Positions 54,089 through 63,808 of a stretch of DNA of 64,000 nucleotides are shown piece by piece. How positions within the stretch are numbered: position 1 is the first letter of the stretch; each line of letters begins with the position of its first letter. The notes under the pieces were generated by a model. It did not search any database. It worked only from the letters and a program-made list of their open reading frames with translations, and had not been told where the DNA came from. Source of the DNA: Lachnospiraceae bacterium OM04-12BH (GTDB taxonomy: Bacteria; Bacillota; Clostridia; Lachnospirales; Lachnospiraceae); NCBI GenBank assembly GCA_003490145.1, contig QULQ01000015.1, positions 4,119-68,118 of the forward strand, read 5' to 3'. Position numbers and translations under genes: made by a program.

Positions 54089-54832
54089 ATGAAAAATCCT
54101 GAAAACAGTGATTTCCTGGTTCTGAACAGAATGATCTACCGGATCTATACGACTGAGGATGAAAAGACGATGCGCATAGATCTTCTCGAACAGATGAAAA
54201 TGCTTGTAGATTTTGACGCAGCAGACTTTTATCTGGCAGGAGAGGGAAAAGAGGTACTGGGGGATCCTGCCCTGTATAACTGCGAAGGTACAGCTTCGGA
54301 ATTTGTTGATATGGCGCCCTTTAAGAAGCTTATGGAAGGGGGAAAGAGCCTTGTGATCCGGGAAACAGATCTGGTCGCGGAGGAGAAAAGGCAGGAAAGC
54401 CTGTATTACAAAAAGGTATACCGGCCGGGAAACTGGAATTATTCCCTGCTGATGGTGCTTGCCAGCGAAAAACAGTTTCTTGGTATCATGACACTATACC
54501 GTTCCATAGGGAAGGACAATTTTGACTATGATGATATTTTCCTGCTGGATATGCTGAAGGATCATCTGTCATACCGTTTATACAGGGACAGACAGCTGCG
54601 TCTTTATGAACCTCATAAATATACGATCGTGGAGGCTACAAGGGAATTTGGCCTGACTGGCAGGGAGGAAATGGTTCTCCAGTGTATCATGGAAGGGAAG
54701 GATAAGGAAGAGATCTGTGAGGAGCTGTCGATCAGCATCAACACATTTAAAAAGCATTCTCTCAATATTTACAGAAAGCTGCAGGTAAATAACAGAGTGC
54801 AGCTTTTCAAGAAGGTGCTGGAAAGAGAATGA
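54089..54832 (+). CDS. LuxR-type HTH regulator with GAF-like sensor domain
   Basis: 247 residues. The C-terminal 60 residues, FGLTGREEMVLQCIMEGKDKEEICEELSISINTFKKHSLNIYRKLQVNN (landmarks LTGREEMVLQ, ELSISINTFKKH, YRKLQV), are a LuxR DNA-binding domain. The N-terminal part alternates strands and helices like a GAF sensor with no phosphoacceptor Asp. Ligand and targets unknown. Convergent with the following gene; a weak hairpin lies at 54852-54885. Confidence 0.85.
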   Translation: MKNPENSDFLVLNRMIYRIYTTEDEKTMRIDLLEQMKMLVDFDAADFYLAGEGKEVLGDPALYNCEGTASEFVDMAPFKKLMEGGKSLVIRETDLVAEEKRQESLYYKKVYRPGNWNYSLLMVLASEKQFLGIMTLYRSIGKDNFDYDDIFLLDMLKDHLSYRLYRDRQLRLYEPHKYTIVEATREFGLTGREEMVLQCIMEGKDKEEICEELSISINTFKKHSLNIYRKLQVNNRVQLFKKVLERE

Positions 54833-54905
54833 AAATAGCAGGTCAGGACAGGGAGCGGCTGTAAAGGGAATATGGCCGCTCTCTCTGATCTGTACAGATA
54901 CCCTG

Positions 54906-55388
54906 TCACCTGCTGCCGGAGCCGGCAGGATCCTCAGAGGCAGACGGTGAAGGAGAGGCTTTCTGCAGGGAAGCTTTAATCGCGTTTAAAAGCACGGTGG
55001 AGGTATATTTATTATCATCGGCATAGGTAATATTTTCCAGAGACTGGGTTTTCAGTATTTTCTCTGCCAGATCATCAAAGACAGGCTCGATCAGGGGGAA
55101 CATGGTCGTAACGGCTTCGTCCAGATTGACGATCTGGATATCATTGATATTGTTCTCATCAACCGTGACCTCTACATCCACAACATTATCATTGATGATC
55201 AGTGAGGTAGTATAGACACCGGGAACATAGGCAGCGGTATTTGCTGAAGCGGATGTTTCCTTTGCTGCAGTCTTTGGCAGGAACATGACGATCATCAGGA
55301 TCAGGAACAGGATGCCAAGGACAACAAAAATACCTGTATATATTAATTCTTTCAGATGCAGTACAACGATCTTTGTCTTGGAGCTCAT
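54906..55388 (-). CDS. membrane-anchored FMN-binding-domain-like protein
   Basis: 160 residues: one N-terminal helix (about 15-38), then YVPGVYTTSLIINDNVVDVEVTVDENNINDIQIVNLDEA (landmarks GVYTTSLII, VEVTVDENNI), which has the G-x-Y-x(5)-L and V-x-V-T-V-x-x-N/G-x-I pattern of FMN-binding domains, and a Ser-Pro-rich C-terminus (SPSPSASEDPAGSGSR). The usual threonine for covalent flavin is not evident. Divergent from glnA, sharing its intergenic region. Confidence 0.65.
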   Translation of the reverse strand: MSSKTKIVVLHLKELIYTGIFVVLGILFLILMIVMFLPKTAAKETSASANTAAYVPGVYTTSLIINDNVVDVEVTVDENNINDIQIVNLDEAVTTMFPLIEPVFDDLAEKILKTQSLENITYADDNKYTSTVLLNAIKASLQKASPSPSASEDPAGSGSR

Positions 55389-55461
55389 GGATTTTCACCG
55401 GTTTTTCTCTTTTTACTATAGTATTAGTGCGGGAAAGGTTTTATTACAGAAACATCCCCTA

Positions 55462-55491
55462 TTGACAAATAAAAAGTGCGGTTGGTATTAT
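55462..55491 (+). promoter_or_regulatory. promoter of glnA
   Basis: TTGACA (55462-55467) and TATTAT (55486-55491) with an 18-base spacer, 55 bases before the glnA start. No ANTAR-type double hairpin is visible in the short leader. Confidence 0.7.
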
Positions 55492-55545
55492 TTTTTTAGA
55501 ATATTTTTACTTATTGAGAATCAGGAACGGTGGGAGGAATGAACC

Positions 55546-56880
55546 ATGCATAAGCATTATACAAAGGAAGATATTATGGAGCTGGTACAGGATGAGGATG
55601 TGGAATTTATCAGGCTGCAGTTTACGGATATGTTCGGACAGATGAAGAATGTGGCGATCACAGTCAGCCAGCTCGGAAAGGCTCTGGATAACCGCTGCAT
55701 GTTCGACGGTTCTTCCATTGAAGGCTTTGCCAGGATCGAGGAGGCTGACATGATCCTGTATCCAGATCTGGACACGCTTGCTATTTTCCCATGGAGACCA
55801 CAGCAGGGCAAGGTAGCAAGACTGATCTGCGATGTGAAGAGACCGGGAGGGGAGCCCTTTGAGGGGGATCCCAGATATGTGCTGAAAAGGGCTGTCAGGG
55901 AGGCAGCAGAGCTTGGGTATACCTTTGAGGTCGGACCGGAATGTGAGTTTTTTCTTTTTCATACAGATGAAAACGGACTGCCAACGACCATTACCCATGA
56001 AAAGGCAGGCTATTTTGACTTGGGACCTCTGGACCTTGGCGAGAATGCAAGAAGAGATATGGTCCTGACACTGGAGGATATGGGATTTATCGTAGAATCC
56101 TCCCATCATGAGATAGCACCGGCGCAGCATGAGATTGATTTCCAGTATGATGAAGCACTGGCTGCTGCGGATAATATCATGACCTTCAAGCTGGCTGTCA
56201 AAACGATTGCAAAGCGTCATGGTCTTCACGCTACCTTTATGCCAAAGCCTAAATTCGGTGTGAATGGCTCGGGTATGCATATCAATATGTCTCTTGCAAA
56301 GGACGGAAAGAACATTTTCTCAGATCCCTCTGATAAAAACGGACTCAGCAGGGAGGCTTACTGGTTTATCGGTGGTATCATGAAGCATATGAAAGGAATG
56401 ACAGCGATCACCAATCCCCTTGTCAATTCCTACAAGAGACTTGTACCAGGCTATGAAGCGCCTGTTTATATTGCATGGAGCGCAACAAACAGAAGCCCGC
56501 TGATCAGGATCCCTTCTTCAAGAGGGGAGCATACAAGGATCGAGCTTCGCTGCCCGGATCCGTCAGCCAATCCCTATCTTGCGCTGGCAGTCTGCCTGCG
56601 CGCCGGACTTGATGGTATCGTGAACCATATTGATCCGCCGGAAAGCGTGGACTGCAATATCTTTGATCTGACAGAGGAAGAAAGAAAGAGCCGTGGCATT
56701 GAAGCAGTGCCGGCTTCCTTAAGAGAGGCTGTCAGTGAGCTGGAGAAGGATGAACTGATCAGGGAGGTTCTTGGAGTCCATATGGCAGATAAGTACATCA
56801 GGGCGAAAAAAGAGGAATGGGAAAAGTATACCGCACAGGTCACAGAATGGGAGATCAGCCAGTATTTAAACCAGTACTAG
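55546..56880 (+). CDS. glnA: glutamine synthetase type I-alpha
   Basis: 444 residues, the length of GSI-alpha from Firmicutes. [66 protein letters not shown] (landmarks only) are the active-site blocks. No Tyr adenylylation loop of the beta type is present, so control is by feedback and transcription. ATG follows GGGAGGAATGAACC. The ANTAR gene follows 29 bases later. Confidence 0.97.
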   Translation: MHKHYTKEDIMELVQDEDVEFIRLQFTDMFGQMKNVAITVSQLGKALDNRCMFDGSSIEGFARIEEADMILYPDLDTLAIFPWRPQQGKVARLICDVKRPGGEPFEGDPRYVLKRAVREAAELGYTFEVGPECEFFLFHTDENGLPTTITHEKAGYFDLGPLDLGENARRDMVLTLEDMGFIVESSHHEIAPAQHEIDFQYDEALAAADNIMTFKLAVKTIAKRHGLHATFMPKPKFGVNGSGMHINMSLAKDGKNIFSDPSDKNGLSREAYWFIGGIMKHMKGMTAITNPLVNSYKRLVPGYEAPVYIAWSATNRSPLIRIPSSRGEHTRIELRCPDPSANPYLALAVCLRAGLDGIVNHIDPPESVDCNIFDLTEEERKSRGIEAVPASLREAVSELEKDELIREVLGVHMADKYIRAKKEEWEKYTAQVTEWEISQYLNQY

Positions 56881-56909
56881 GAAAGCTGTGATCGAGAGGA
56901 GGTGTGCTT

Positions 56910-57461
56910 ATGACCAGCGTGATCATCGCCCTTCCCAAGGCAGAGGTTGCACAGGGAATACGGAACCTGTTAGTCAGAAGCGGCATACCGGTAGCTGGCG
57001 TATGCACAACTGGAGCACAGGCACTTGCACTTGCGGATGGGCTGAATTACGGAATCGTCATATGTGGTTATAAACTGGCAGATATGATTTATTCACAGCT
57101 GCATGAGGATCTGCCCTTTGGGTTTGAAATGCTGCTCATGGCTTCCCAGAATATCCTGGGAAGTGGTATTGTAGAAGAAGGGATTGTCTCGGTGATAATG
57201 CCGCTGAAGGGAAATGACCTGATCAGCACAGTTGATATGATGATCCAGGCAACAGAACGGCGGAAACGCAGACAGCGGCTGAAGCCGAAGGAACGGAACC
57301 CGGAGGAGACAGCGCTGATCAGACAGGCAAAGGAGCTTCTGATGGATCGGAATCACCTGTCAGAGGAGGAGGCTCACAGATACATTCAGAAATGCAGCAT
57401 GGACAGTGGCACGAATATGGTAGAAACTGCCCAGATGGTGCTGAGTATGATGCAGGTATAA
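56910..57461 (+). CDS. ANTAR-domain antiterminator (response-regulator-like)
   Basis: Start ATG 56910, seven bases after AGGAGG; 183 residues. The N-terminal 120 residues have a receiver-like fold (TSVIIALPKAEVAQGI, GIVICGYKLADMI) without the canonical Asp triad. The C-terminal 60 (ALIRQAKELLMDRNHLSEEEAHRYIQKCSMDSGTNMVETAQMVL, as landmarks AKELLMDRN, SEEEAHRYIQ) are an ANTAR RNA-binding domain. ANTAR proteins prevent termination at paired hairpins. Coupling to glnA fits nitrogen control, as in related clostridia. Confidence 0.88.
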   Translation: MTSVIIALPKAEVAQGIRNLLVRSGIPVAGVCTTGAQALALADGLNYGIVICGYKLADMIYSQLHEDLPFGFEMLLMASQNILGSGIVEEGIVSVIMPLKGNDLISTVDMMIQATERRKRRQRLKPKERNPEETALIRQAKELLMDRNHLSEEEAHRYIQKCSMDSGTNMVETAQMVLSMMQV

Positions 57462-57531
57462 GCATGATATATGGGTCTAAGGACAAAAATATATAAGAAC
57501 AGAAGAAAGCAGAAAAACAGGAGAAAAGATA

Positions 57532-58680
57532 ATGGGAGATTTCAGTAGTATTTACAGTGGAAGTAAAAAGCTTGGCTTTGGTCTGATGAGACTGCCGCTT
57601 TTAAATCCGGGTGATGCCGCAAGCATTGACCTTGAGCAGATGAAGCAGATGGTAGACACCTTTATAGAAAGAGGCTTTACCTATTTTGATACAGCGTGGA
57701 TGTACTGTGCCTTCAAAAGTGAAGAGGCTGTCAGGGAAGCACTGGTAAAGCGTCATGACAGAAGCACTTATACACTGGCAACCAAGCTGCATGCAGGATA
57801 TCTTAAGACAAAGGAGGATCGGGACAGGATCTTTCAGGAGCAGCTCCGTAAGACAGGTGCAGATTACTTTGACTACTATCTGATCCATGATGTGGGAGCC
57901 CATCATTATGAGATCTATAAGGAGCTGGACTGCTTTACCTGGATTGCAGAGAAAAAGAAGCAGGGTCTGATCCGCCATATGGGATTTTCCTTCCATGACA
58001 ATGCAGAGTTTCTTGATAAAGTGCTGACAGAGCACCCGGAAATGGAATTCGTACAGCTTCAGATCAATTATATTGACTGGGACAGCGAAGGCGTACAGTC
58101 CCGGAAATGCTATGAAGTAGCCAGAAAGCATGGCAAGCCGGTCATCGTTATGGAGCCGGTGAAGGGAGGGACACTTGCCAAGGTACCGGAAGAAGTAGAA
58201 AAGGAAATGAAGACGGTACATCCGGATATGAGTATACCCTCCTGGGCGATCCGTTTCGCGGCAGGCCTTGACAATGTCATGCTGGTGCTCAGCGGTATGA
58301 GCAGCATGGAGCAGCTGCTCGACAATATCAGCTACATGGAGGACTTTAAGCCTCTGGACGATGAAGAACAGCAGGTCATCAGAAGGGCAGTGGACATCAT
58401 TAACAGGGATATTGCCATTCCCTGTACAGGGTGCTCCTACTGTACGGATGGCTGTCCGAAGCATATTCCGATCCCGAAATATTTTTCGCTTTATAATGCA
58501 GAGATGCAGAAAACAAGGGACAAGGACTGGATTTCCCACAGAGGGTACTACAGAAACCTGACAAAGACCTTCGGGAAGGCCAGTGACTGTGTGTCCTGCA
58601 GGCAGTGTGAGCGGATCTGTCCCCAGCATCTGCCCATTGCAGAGGATCTGAAAATGGTTGCAACAATGTTTGAAGGCTGA
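57532..58680 (+). CDS. aldo/keto reductase with two C-terminal [4Fe-4S] clusters
   Basis: 382 residues. The TIM barrel starts [11 protein letters not shown] and has catalytic Tyr in [16 protein letters not shown] and the Lys/His pair [17 protein letters not shown]. After residue 290 come [12 protein letters not shown] and [12 protein letters not shown], each C-x2-C-x2-C-x3-C-P, forming two ferredoxin-type clusters. Such proteins are common in anaerobes and may couple reduction to ferredoxin rather than NAD(P)H. ATG follows AGGAG. Confidence 0.92.
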   Translation: MGDFSSIYSGSKKLGFGLMRLPLLNPGDAASIDLEQMKQMVDTFIERGFTYFDTAWMYCAFKSEEAVREALVKRHDRSTYTLATKLHAGYLKTKEDRDRIFQEQLRKTGADYFDYYLIHDVGAHHYEIYKELDCFTWIAEKKKQGLIRHMGFSFHDNAEFLDKVLTEHPEMEFVQLQINYIDWDSEGVQSRKCYEVARKHGKPVIVMEPVKGGTLAKVPEEVEKEMKTVHPDMSIPSWAIRFAAGLDNVMLVLSGMSSMEQLLDNISYMEDFKPLDDEEQQVIRRAVDIINRDIAIPCTGCSYCTDGCPKHIPIPKYFSLYNAEMQKTRDKDWISHRGYYRNLTKTFGKASDCVSCRQCERICPQHLPIAEDLKMVATMFEG

Positions 58681-58681
58681 T

Positions 58682-58746
58682 TTTACATAGACTTTACATA
58701 GAATTGACCTCCACTTGACTCAAACGGAAAAAAGCTCTGATATACT
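58682..58746 (+). promoter_or_regulatory. Pho-box-like array and -10 element before the Na/Pi symporter gene
   Basis: Four hexamers lie exactly 11 bases apart: TTTACA (58682), TTTACA (58693), TTGACC (58704) and TTGACT (58715). A -10 TATACT starts at 58741. PhoP of Firmicutes binds TT(A/C/T)ACA hexamers with 11-bp period, and the gene behind is a phosphate transporter, so PhoP activation is likely. Experimental support is absent. Confidence 0.65.
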
Positions 58747-58806
58747 AAACTGGATGATACATGGATTTTACATTCTGAGGGACAGGAACCAGTTTGGAGG
58801 AGAGAG

Positions 58807-60519
58807 ATGAGTAACACGGTACAGATTTTGTTTGGGTTGTTTGGAGGTCTTGCTGTTTTTATCTATGGCATGAACATGATGAGTGAATGCCTGCAGAAGG
58901 CGGCGGGAGAAAAAATGAAAGCCGTTCTGGCACTGCTTACGAAAAATCCGGTGCTTGGTGTACTGGCAGGCGCACTGACAACAGCAGTACTGCAGAGCAG
59001 CAGCGCCACGACAGTCATGGCGATCGGCTTTGTCAGCGCAGGCCTGATGACGCTGCCACAGGCGATCTCTATTATTTTTGGTGCGAATATCGGAACGACG
59101 ATGACAGCACAGATCATAGCATTTAAGATCAGTGATTATATTTTCCTGATCATCTTTGTGGGATTTCTGATTTCCTTTCTTTCCAGATCCGAGAGAATAA
59201 AAAATATCGGCCTTACCATTTTTGCCTTTGGACTGCTTTTCCTTGGCATAGATACTATGGGAAGTGTGATGCAGCCGCTGGCAAACAGCCCGGTGTTTAC
59301 AGAGCTTTTTGACAAGGTATCGGATATACCGGTGCTTGGTGTGCTGACCGGTACGGTCATGACCCTGGTAGTACAGAGCAGTAGTGCGACGATTGCCGTT
59401 CTCCAGAACTTTGCCATTCAGCCGGGAGCTGACGGAGTGAGCAGTGTGATCGGTCTGACAGGGGCGATCCCGATCCTGCTTGGTGATAATATCGGGACTA
59501 CGATCACGGCAGTGCTTGCCAGCATCGGACAGCCAAGGAATGCCAAGAGGACAGCGGCCGCGCACTGTATCTTCAATGTCAGCGGATGCCTTCTGTTTAT
59601 CTGGTTTATCCGACCCTTTGCTGCCTTTATCCAGATGATCTCACCAAAGGGACCTGAGGTAGAGGTTATTTCCAGACAGATCGCCAATGCACATACCACC
59701 TTTAATATTGTGATGACTCTGATCTGGACACCGCTTTTGTTCGTTATGGTGAAGCTTGTCATGAGACTGATACCGGACAAAAAGGAGGGAGAAGGAGATC
59801 CGGCGGAGCCGGTTTATCTGGATGACAGACTGATGGCACAGCCGGCAGCCGCACTGCAGCTTGCAGCCAAGGAGATTCTCCATCTGGCTTTCCTTGTGGG
59901 GGAACAGCTTCATCTGACAACCGGTATGGTAAGAAGGAAGGAAGAAGGACAGCCGGCAGCCGGGATAGAGCAGCGTGAAAGGCTGAAGGGCTTAGGTGGT
60001 AAGATCACAGAGTATCTGTCCGGTCTGTTTTCTGCGGGTGTCCTGACAGAAGAGCAGGCGGCACAGACAGCGGGTGTTATGTATCTGCTCGGGGATGTGG
60101 AACGGATGGGAGAGCTATGCGTGGATGTGACACTGGCGATCGAGGACAGAGACCGGAGGAAGACGAAATATTCCAAGGAAGCCATGAAGGATCTGGAAAA
60201 GAGCCTTAAGGTAATAGAAGACATGTATGGAGCGGCATTGCAGGTATTGACTACGGGAGACGAAGAGAGTGCCAGGAAGATCCGAAAGAAAAAGGAAAAG
60301 GTGCTTGATCTTGATATTGAGATGAGGAAGGGACATATGGACAGGGTCAGTAAGGGAAAATGTGCCACAGAGATGACAGGCCCCTTAAATGATATCCTCC
60401 ATGCCATTGACAGAATGGGCAACTGCTGTGTGAATATCGCAGATGCAGCCCTTGACAAGGTGGATCTGAATTATTTCAATGCCACAGGCAGTCCGGAAGA
60501 GCTTACAGCTAAAGAATAG
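58807..60519 (+). CDS. Na+/phosphate cotransporter with PhoU-like domain
   Basis: 570 residues; ATG after GGAGGAGAG. Two repeats with the QSSSATTVMAIGF and VQSSSATIAVLQ motifs, and about eight helices, identify the NptA/YjbB family, followed by a PhoU-like helical C-terminus (about 350-560). It takes up or exports phosphate driven by sodium. The upstream Pho-box array points to control by phosphate limitation. Confidence 0.93.
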   Translation: MSNTVQILFGLFGGLAVFIYGMNMMSECLQKAAGEKMKAVLALLTKNPVLGVLAGALTTAVLQSSSATTVMAIGFVSAGLMTLPQAISIIFGANIGTTMTAQIIAFKISDYIFLIIFVGFLISFLSRSERIKNIGLTIFAFGLLFLGIDTMGSVMQPLANSPVFTELFDKVSDIPVLGVLTGTVMTLVVQSSSATIAVLQNFAIQPGADGVSSVIGLTGAIPILLGDNIGTTITAVLASIGQPRNAKRTAAAHCIFNVSGCLLFIWFIRPFAAFIQMISPKGPEVEVISRQIANAHTTFNIVMTLIWTPLLFVMVKLVMRLIPDKKEGEGDPAEPVYLDDRLMAQPAAALQLAAKEILHLAFLVGEQLHLTTGMVRRKEEGQPAAGIEQRERLKGLGGKITEYLSGLFSAGVLTEEQAAQTAGVMYLLGDVERMGELCVDVTLAIEDRDRRKTKYSKEAMKDLEKSLKVIEDMYGAALQVLTTGDEESARKIRKKKEKVLDLDIEMRKGHMDRVSKGKCATEMTGPLNDILHAIDRMGNCCVNIADAALDKVDLNYFNATGSPEELTAKE

Positions 60520-60616
60520 CATTTTTTGCAAACCCTCCAGCAGAAAACATTATTTTCCTTCATATTGGGTATGGTATATAATAAAATTTACAATACAGGA
60601 ACAGGAGGGTTTCTCT

Positions 60617-61465
60617 ATGCTTAAATTTACGAAAATGCATGGCTGTGGAAATGACTATATTTATATCGATGGTGCCAGGGAAAGGATCCCTGCAGAGCAG
60701 AAGCCGGAGCTCGTAAGACGTCTGAGCGACAGACATTTTGGTATTGGTGGGGATGGCGTGATCTTCATCAACCCTTCTGATCAGGCGGATTTTGAAATGG
60801 AAATGTACAATATGGACGGAACCCGTGCAGAAATGTGCGGAAACGGGATCCGATGTGTGGCTAAATATGTATATGATAAGGGACTGACGGATCAGACGCA
60901 GATCAGTGTGATCAGTGCGGGAAGGATCAAGTATCTCGATCTTCATGTAGAGAATGGCATGGTGTCGACTGTGAAGGTCAATATGGGAGAACCTATCCTG
61001 AAGGCCTGTGAAATCCCTGTGCTTGCTGAAGATGAAAAGGGAGAGGTGATCGCAGAGCCCATAGAGATAGAGGGGAAAGCCTACCGGATGACCTGCGTAT
61101 CCATGGGAAATCCCCATGCAGTTGTTTTCGTGGAGGATGTGCAGGATTTTCCGCTGGAGCAGGTTGGACCAGGGCTTGAGAAGCATCCGAGATTTCCAAA
61201 GAGGGTCAATGCCGAATTTGTAAAGATACTGGATGAGGAAACCATAGAGATGAGAGTATGGGAAAGAGGAACCGGGGAGACGCTGGCCTGCGGAACCGGA
61301 GCCTGTGCGGCTGCTGTTGCCTGCAGCTTAAATGGTTTGACGAAAGACACGGTTACTGTTAAACTATTAGGTGGTACTTTACAGATTCAGTGGGATAAAG
61401 CAGAGAACCGTGTTTACATGACAGGACCTGCGACGACTGTATTTGAAGGTGAAATAGAAATCTAA
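60617..61465 (+). CDS. dapF: diaminopimelate epimerase
   Basis: Start ATG 60617 after AGGAGG; 282 residues. [13 protein letters not shown] is the N-terminal motif, [14 protein letters not shown] contains the first catalytic Cys and [15 protein letters not shown] the second. Converts LL- to meso-diaminopimelate for lysine and cell wall. Directly followed by dapL, the enzyme that makes its substrate. Confidence 0.97.
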   Translation: MLKFTKMHGCGNDYIYIDGARERIPAEQKPELVRRLSDRHFGIGGDGVIFINPSDQADFEMEMYNMDGTRAEMCGNGIRCVAKYVYDKGLTDQTQISVISAGRIKYLDLHVENGMVSTVKVNMGEPILKACEIPVLAEDEKGEVIAEPIEIEGKAYRMTCVSMGNPHAVVFVEDVQDFPLEQVGPGLEKHPRFPKRVNAEFVKILDEETIEMRVWERGTGETLACGTGACAAAVACSLNGLTKDTVTVKLLGGTLQIQWDKAENRVYMTGPATTVFEGEIEI

Positions 61466-61488
61466 AGATCCAGGAGGAGACAGAATAC

Positions 61489-62703
61489 ATGTTTAAAGTA
61501 AATGAAAACTACCTGAAGCTTCCGGGCAGCTATCTTTTCTCAACAGTAGGAAGGAAGCAGAGAGCCTATCAGGAAGCACATCCGGATAAAAAGGTGATCA
61601 GGCTCAGCATTGGTGATGTGACCCAGCCCCTTGTACCGGCGATCATCGAGGCACTGCACAAGGCAGTAGATGAGATGGGACATGCAGAAACCTTCAGAGG
61701 CTATGCACCTGACCTTGGCTATGAATTCCTGAGAAATGCGATCGCAGACAATGATTACAAGGCAAGAGGCTGCCAGATCTCTGCGGATGAGATCTTCGTG
61801 TCAGATGGTGCCAAGTGCGATTCAGGTAATATCCAGGAAATCTTTGGCCTTGATAACAGGATTGCCGTATGTGATCCGGTTTATCCTGTGTATGTGGATA
61901 CCAATGTCATGGCGGGCAGGACCGGGACCTATGATCCGGTCAGGGAAACCTGGAGTGATGTTATTTATATGCCCTGTACAGCAGACAATAATTTCGCACC
62001 GGAGCTGCCGAAGGAAACACCGGATATCATTTATCTCTGCTTCCCCAATAATCCGACAGGCTCCACGATCACGAAGGCTCAGCTTCAGGAGTGGGTTGAT
62101 TATGCGAATAAGATTGGTGCAGTTATCATTTATGATGCTGCCTATGAAGCCTATATTTCAGAGGCCGATGTGCCGCATTCCATTTATGAATGTGAAGGTG
62201 CTAGAACCTGTGCCATTGAGCTTCGTTCCTTTTCCAAGAATGCAGGCTTTACCGGCGTAAGGCTTGGCTTTACTGTGATCCCGAAGGAATTAAAGAGCGG
62301 AGATGTATCCCTTCATTCTCTCTGGGCAAGAAGACATGGCACCAAGTATAACGGTGCTCCCTACATCGTGCAGCGTGCCGGCGAGGCAGTATACTCACCG
62401 GAAGGAAAGGCACAGCTGAAGGAGCAGGTTGCTTATTATATGAAGAATGCAGCCTATATCCTGAATGGACTTAAGGAAGCCGGCTACACCGTGTCCGGTG
62501 GTGTAAATGCCCCTTATATCTGGCTGAAGGCACCAAACGGCATGACAAGCTGGGAGTTCTTTGATCATATGCTGGAGAATGCCAATGTGGTCGGAACACC
62601 CGGTTCAGGCTTTGGACCGAGCGGAGAGACCTACTTCAGACTGACTGCGTTTGGAAGCTATGAGAATACGGTAGAAGCAGTAAACCGGATCAAGGCACTG
62701 TAG
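61489..62703 (+). CDS. dapL: LL-diaminopimelate aminotransferase
   Basis: 404 residues; ATG after AGGAGGAGAC. NPNNPTG-like [11 protein letters not shown] and the PLP-lysine motif [16 protein letters not shown] are intact, and the N-terminus ([16 protein letters not shown]) is typical of DapL. It makes LL-diaminopimelate in one step from tetrahydrodipicolinate, bypassing the succinylase route. Operon with dapF. A hairpin terminator follows. Confidence 0.97.
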   Translation: MFKVNENYLKLPGSYLFSTVGRKQRAYQEAHPDKKVIRLSIGDVTQPLVPAIIEALHKAVDEMGHAETFRGYAPDLGYEFLRNAIADNDYKARGCQISADEIFVSDGAKCDSGNIQEIFGLDNRIAVCDPVYPVYVDTNVMAGRTGTYDPVRETWSDVIYMPCTADNNFAPELPKETPDIIYLCFPNNPTGSTITKAQLQEWVDYANKIGAVIIYDAAYEAYISEADVPHSIYECEGARTCAIELRSFSKNAGFTGVRLGFTVIPKELKSGDVSLHSLWARRHGTKYNGAPYIVQRAGEAVYSPEGKAQLKEQVAYYMKNAAYILNGLKEAGYTVSGGVNAPYIWLKAPNGMTSWEFFDHMLENANVVGTPGSGFGPSGETYFRLTAFGSYENTVEAVNRIKAL

Positions 62704-62737
62704 GAGGCCTGAAATTTAAGAAAACAGTATGAATATA

Positions 62738-62802
62738 CTGCCCTGATATGTAAGTATCTGCCGGGTCTTCCGGTAAAAGGAATCATATCAGGGCAGTTTT
62801 TT
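62738..62802 (+). terminator. terminator after dapL
   Basis: CTGCCCTGATATG (62738-62750) pairs with CATATCAGGGCAG (62784-62796), with a small inner hairpin (CCGG-GTCTT-CCGG), and runs into six T residues. Confidence 0.85.
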
Positions 62803-62810
62803 GGATTAAA

Positions 62811-62843
62811 AAAGCAGCCTGCCGTGTGACAAGCTGCTCTCCT
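62811..62843 (-). terminator. terminator of the DUF5684 gene
   Basis: On the minus strand AGCAGCTT and AGGCTGCT form the stem and run into TTTTTT, 12 bases after the stop codon of the gene on that strand. Confidence 0.75.
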
Positions 62844-62855
62844 TACCTGAGTGCG

Positions 62856-63248
62856 TCAGTTCTTGGCAGAAACCTGGGGACCAACGTACTCTGCACTGCC
62901 GAATCCGAGAATCAGAATGAAAATGGTGTTCAGGAATAATAAACCGAAACCAAATCCTGTGCCCTGACCGAAAGCCTTAGCTAACTTGAAGAGCATCATG
63001 ATTCCGACAACAACGTTCACACAGGGAACAAACATCAGCAGGAATAACCATCCATTTCCCCATGCGATATCATACAGACAGTATGTGTTGTAAAAGGGAA
63101 TCAGGCACTTCCAGCCAGCCCTGCCAGCCTTTACAAAAAGCTTCCACATAGCAACTAAAGTAAGAACAGAAATTGCCAGAGATAAGATGGCGTAAACTGC
63201 GGAAACTCCAGAAGCGGCTGCTGCATAAGCTGCATCATAACCTTCCAT
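62856..63248 (-). CDS. DUF5684-type small membrane protein
   Basis: Start ATG 63248 after AAGGAGGAT, rather than 63266; 130 residues. Helices at about 12-32, 60-80 and 90-115. The motif KAGRAGWKCLIPFYNTYCLYDIAWG followed by a hydrophobic helix is characteristic of DUF5684. The C-terminal YVGPQ is also typical. Unknown function. Confidence 0.82.
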   Translation of the reverse strand: MEGYDAAYAAAASGVSAVYAILSLAISVLTLVAMWKLFVKAGRAGWKCLIPFYNTYCLYDIAWGNGWLFLLMFVPCVNVVVGIMMLFKLAKAFGQGTGFGFGLLFLNTIFILILGFGSAEYVGPQVSAKN

Positions 63249-63440
63249 TAGAATATCCTCCTTCATATGTTTTATAAAAAATTTATATGTTCTTAATGAT
63301 CTTATAATACATCTAATGGCTTGTCAATTTATAAATGGTACAAGTTGGTACTTTTTTTCCTTTTTCGTCAGAGATTTTTCCATGATGGTTTTCCCATGAT
63401 AAAAGGTGAATGCAAGGGAGAATATAGTATAAAACGAAAA

Positions 63441-63714
63441 GATGCAACATTTTATAATGAAATGTTGCATCTTTGCTTTGTGATTATTATTTCGGATGGT
63501 TTGCAGGAAACTTTAGAGGTGAAATGAAAAATTTTTGAAATTTTTGAAAATCTCAATTGCCAAAGTAAATTCCGGCAGCCAGCTTCTGACCGGAGTGTCT
63601 TCCACAGAAGCTGCTTTCACGTCATATCTGCAGTAGAAAATCTGTACTTTCCTTTAAAAATATCCCTCAGTCTGGCTGAGATAATGACACATTTCATTAT
63701 AAAACGTTGCATGA
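63441..63714. repeat. hairpin GATGCAACATTT and its inverted copy in the csrA upstream region
   Basis: GATGCAACATTT-TATAATG-AAATGTTGCATC (63441-63471) is a perfect 12-bp stem with seven-base loop. A second site, ACATTTCATTATAAAACGTTGCAT (63689-63712), matches the reverse complement of the first with one mismatch. No intact gene is visible in 63249-63808; a 68-codon frame at 63321-63527 contains the hairpin and is not convincing. Confidence 0.6.
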
Positions 63715-63808
63715 CTGACAAATTGTTACAGAAAGCAGGGAGGCTTGGCTGGAGGCTCCGGATCCATGGAGCAGCAAAGCAGGATACCAGCAGACAGGGA
63801 GGTTAAGG

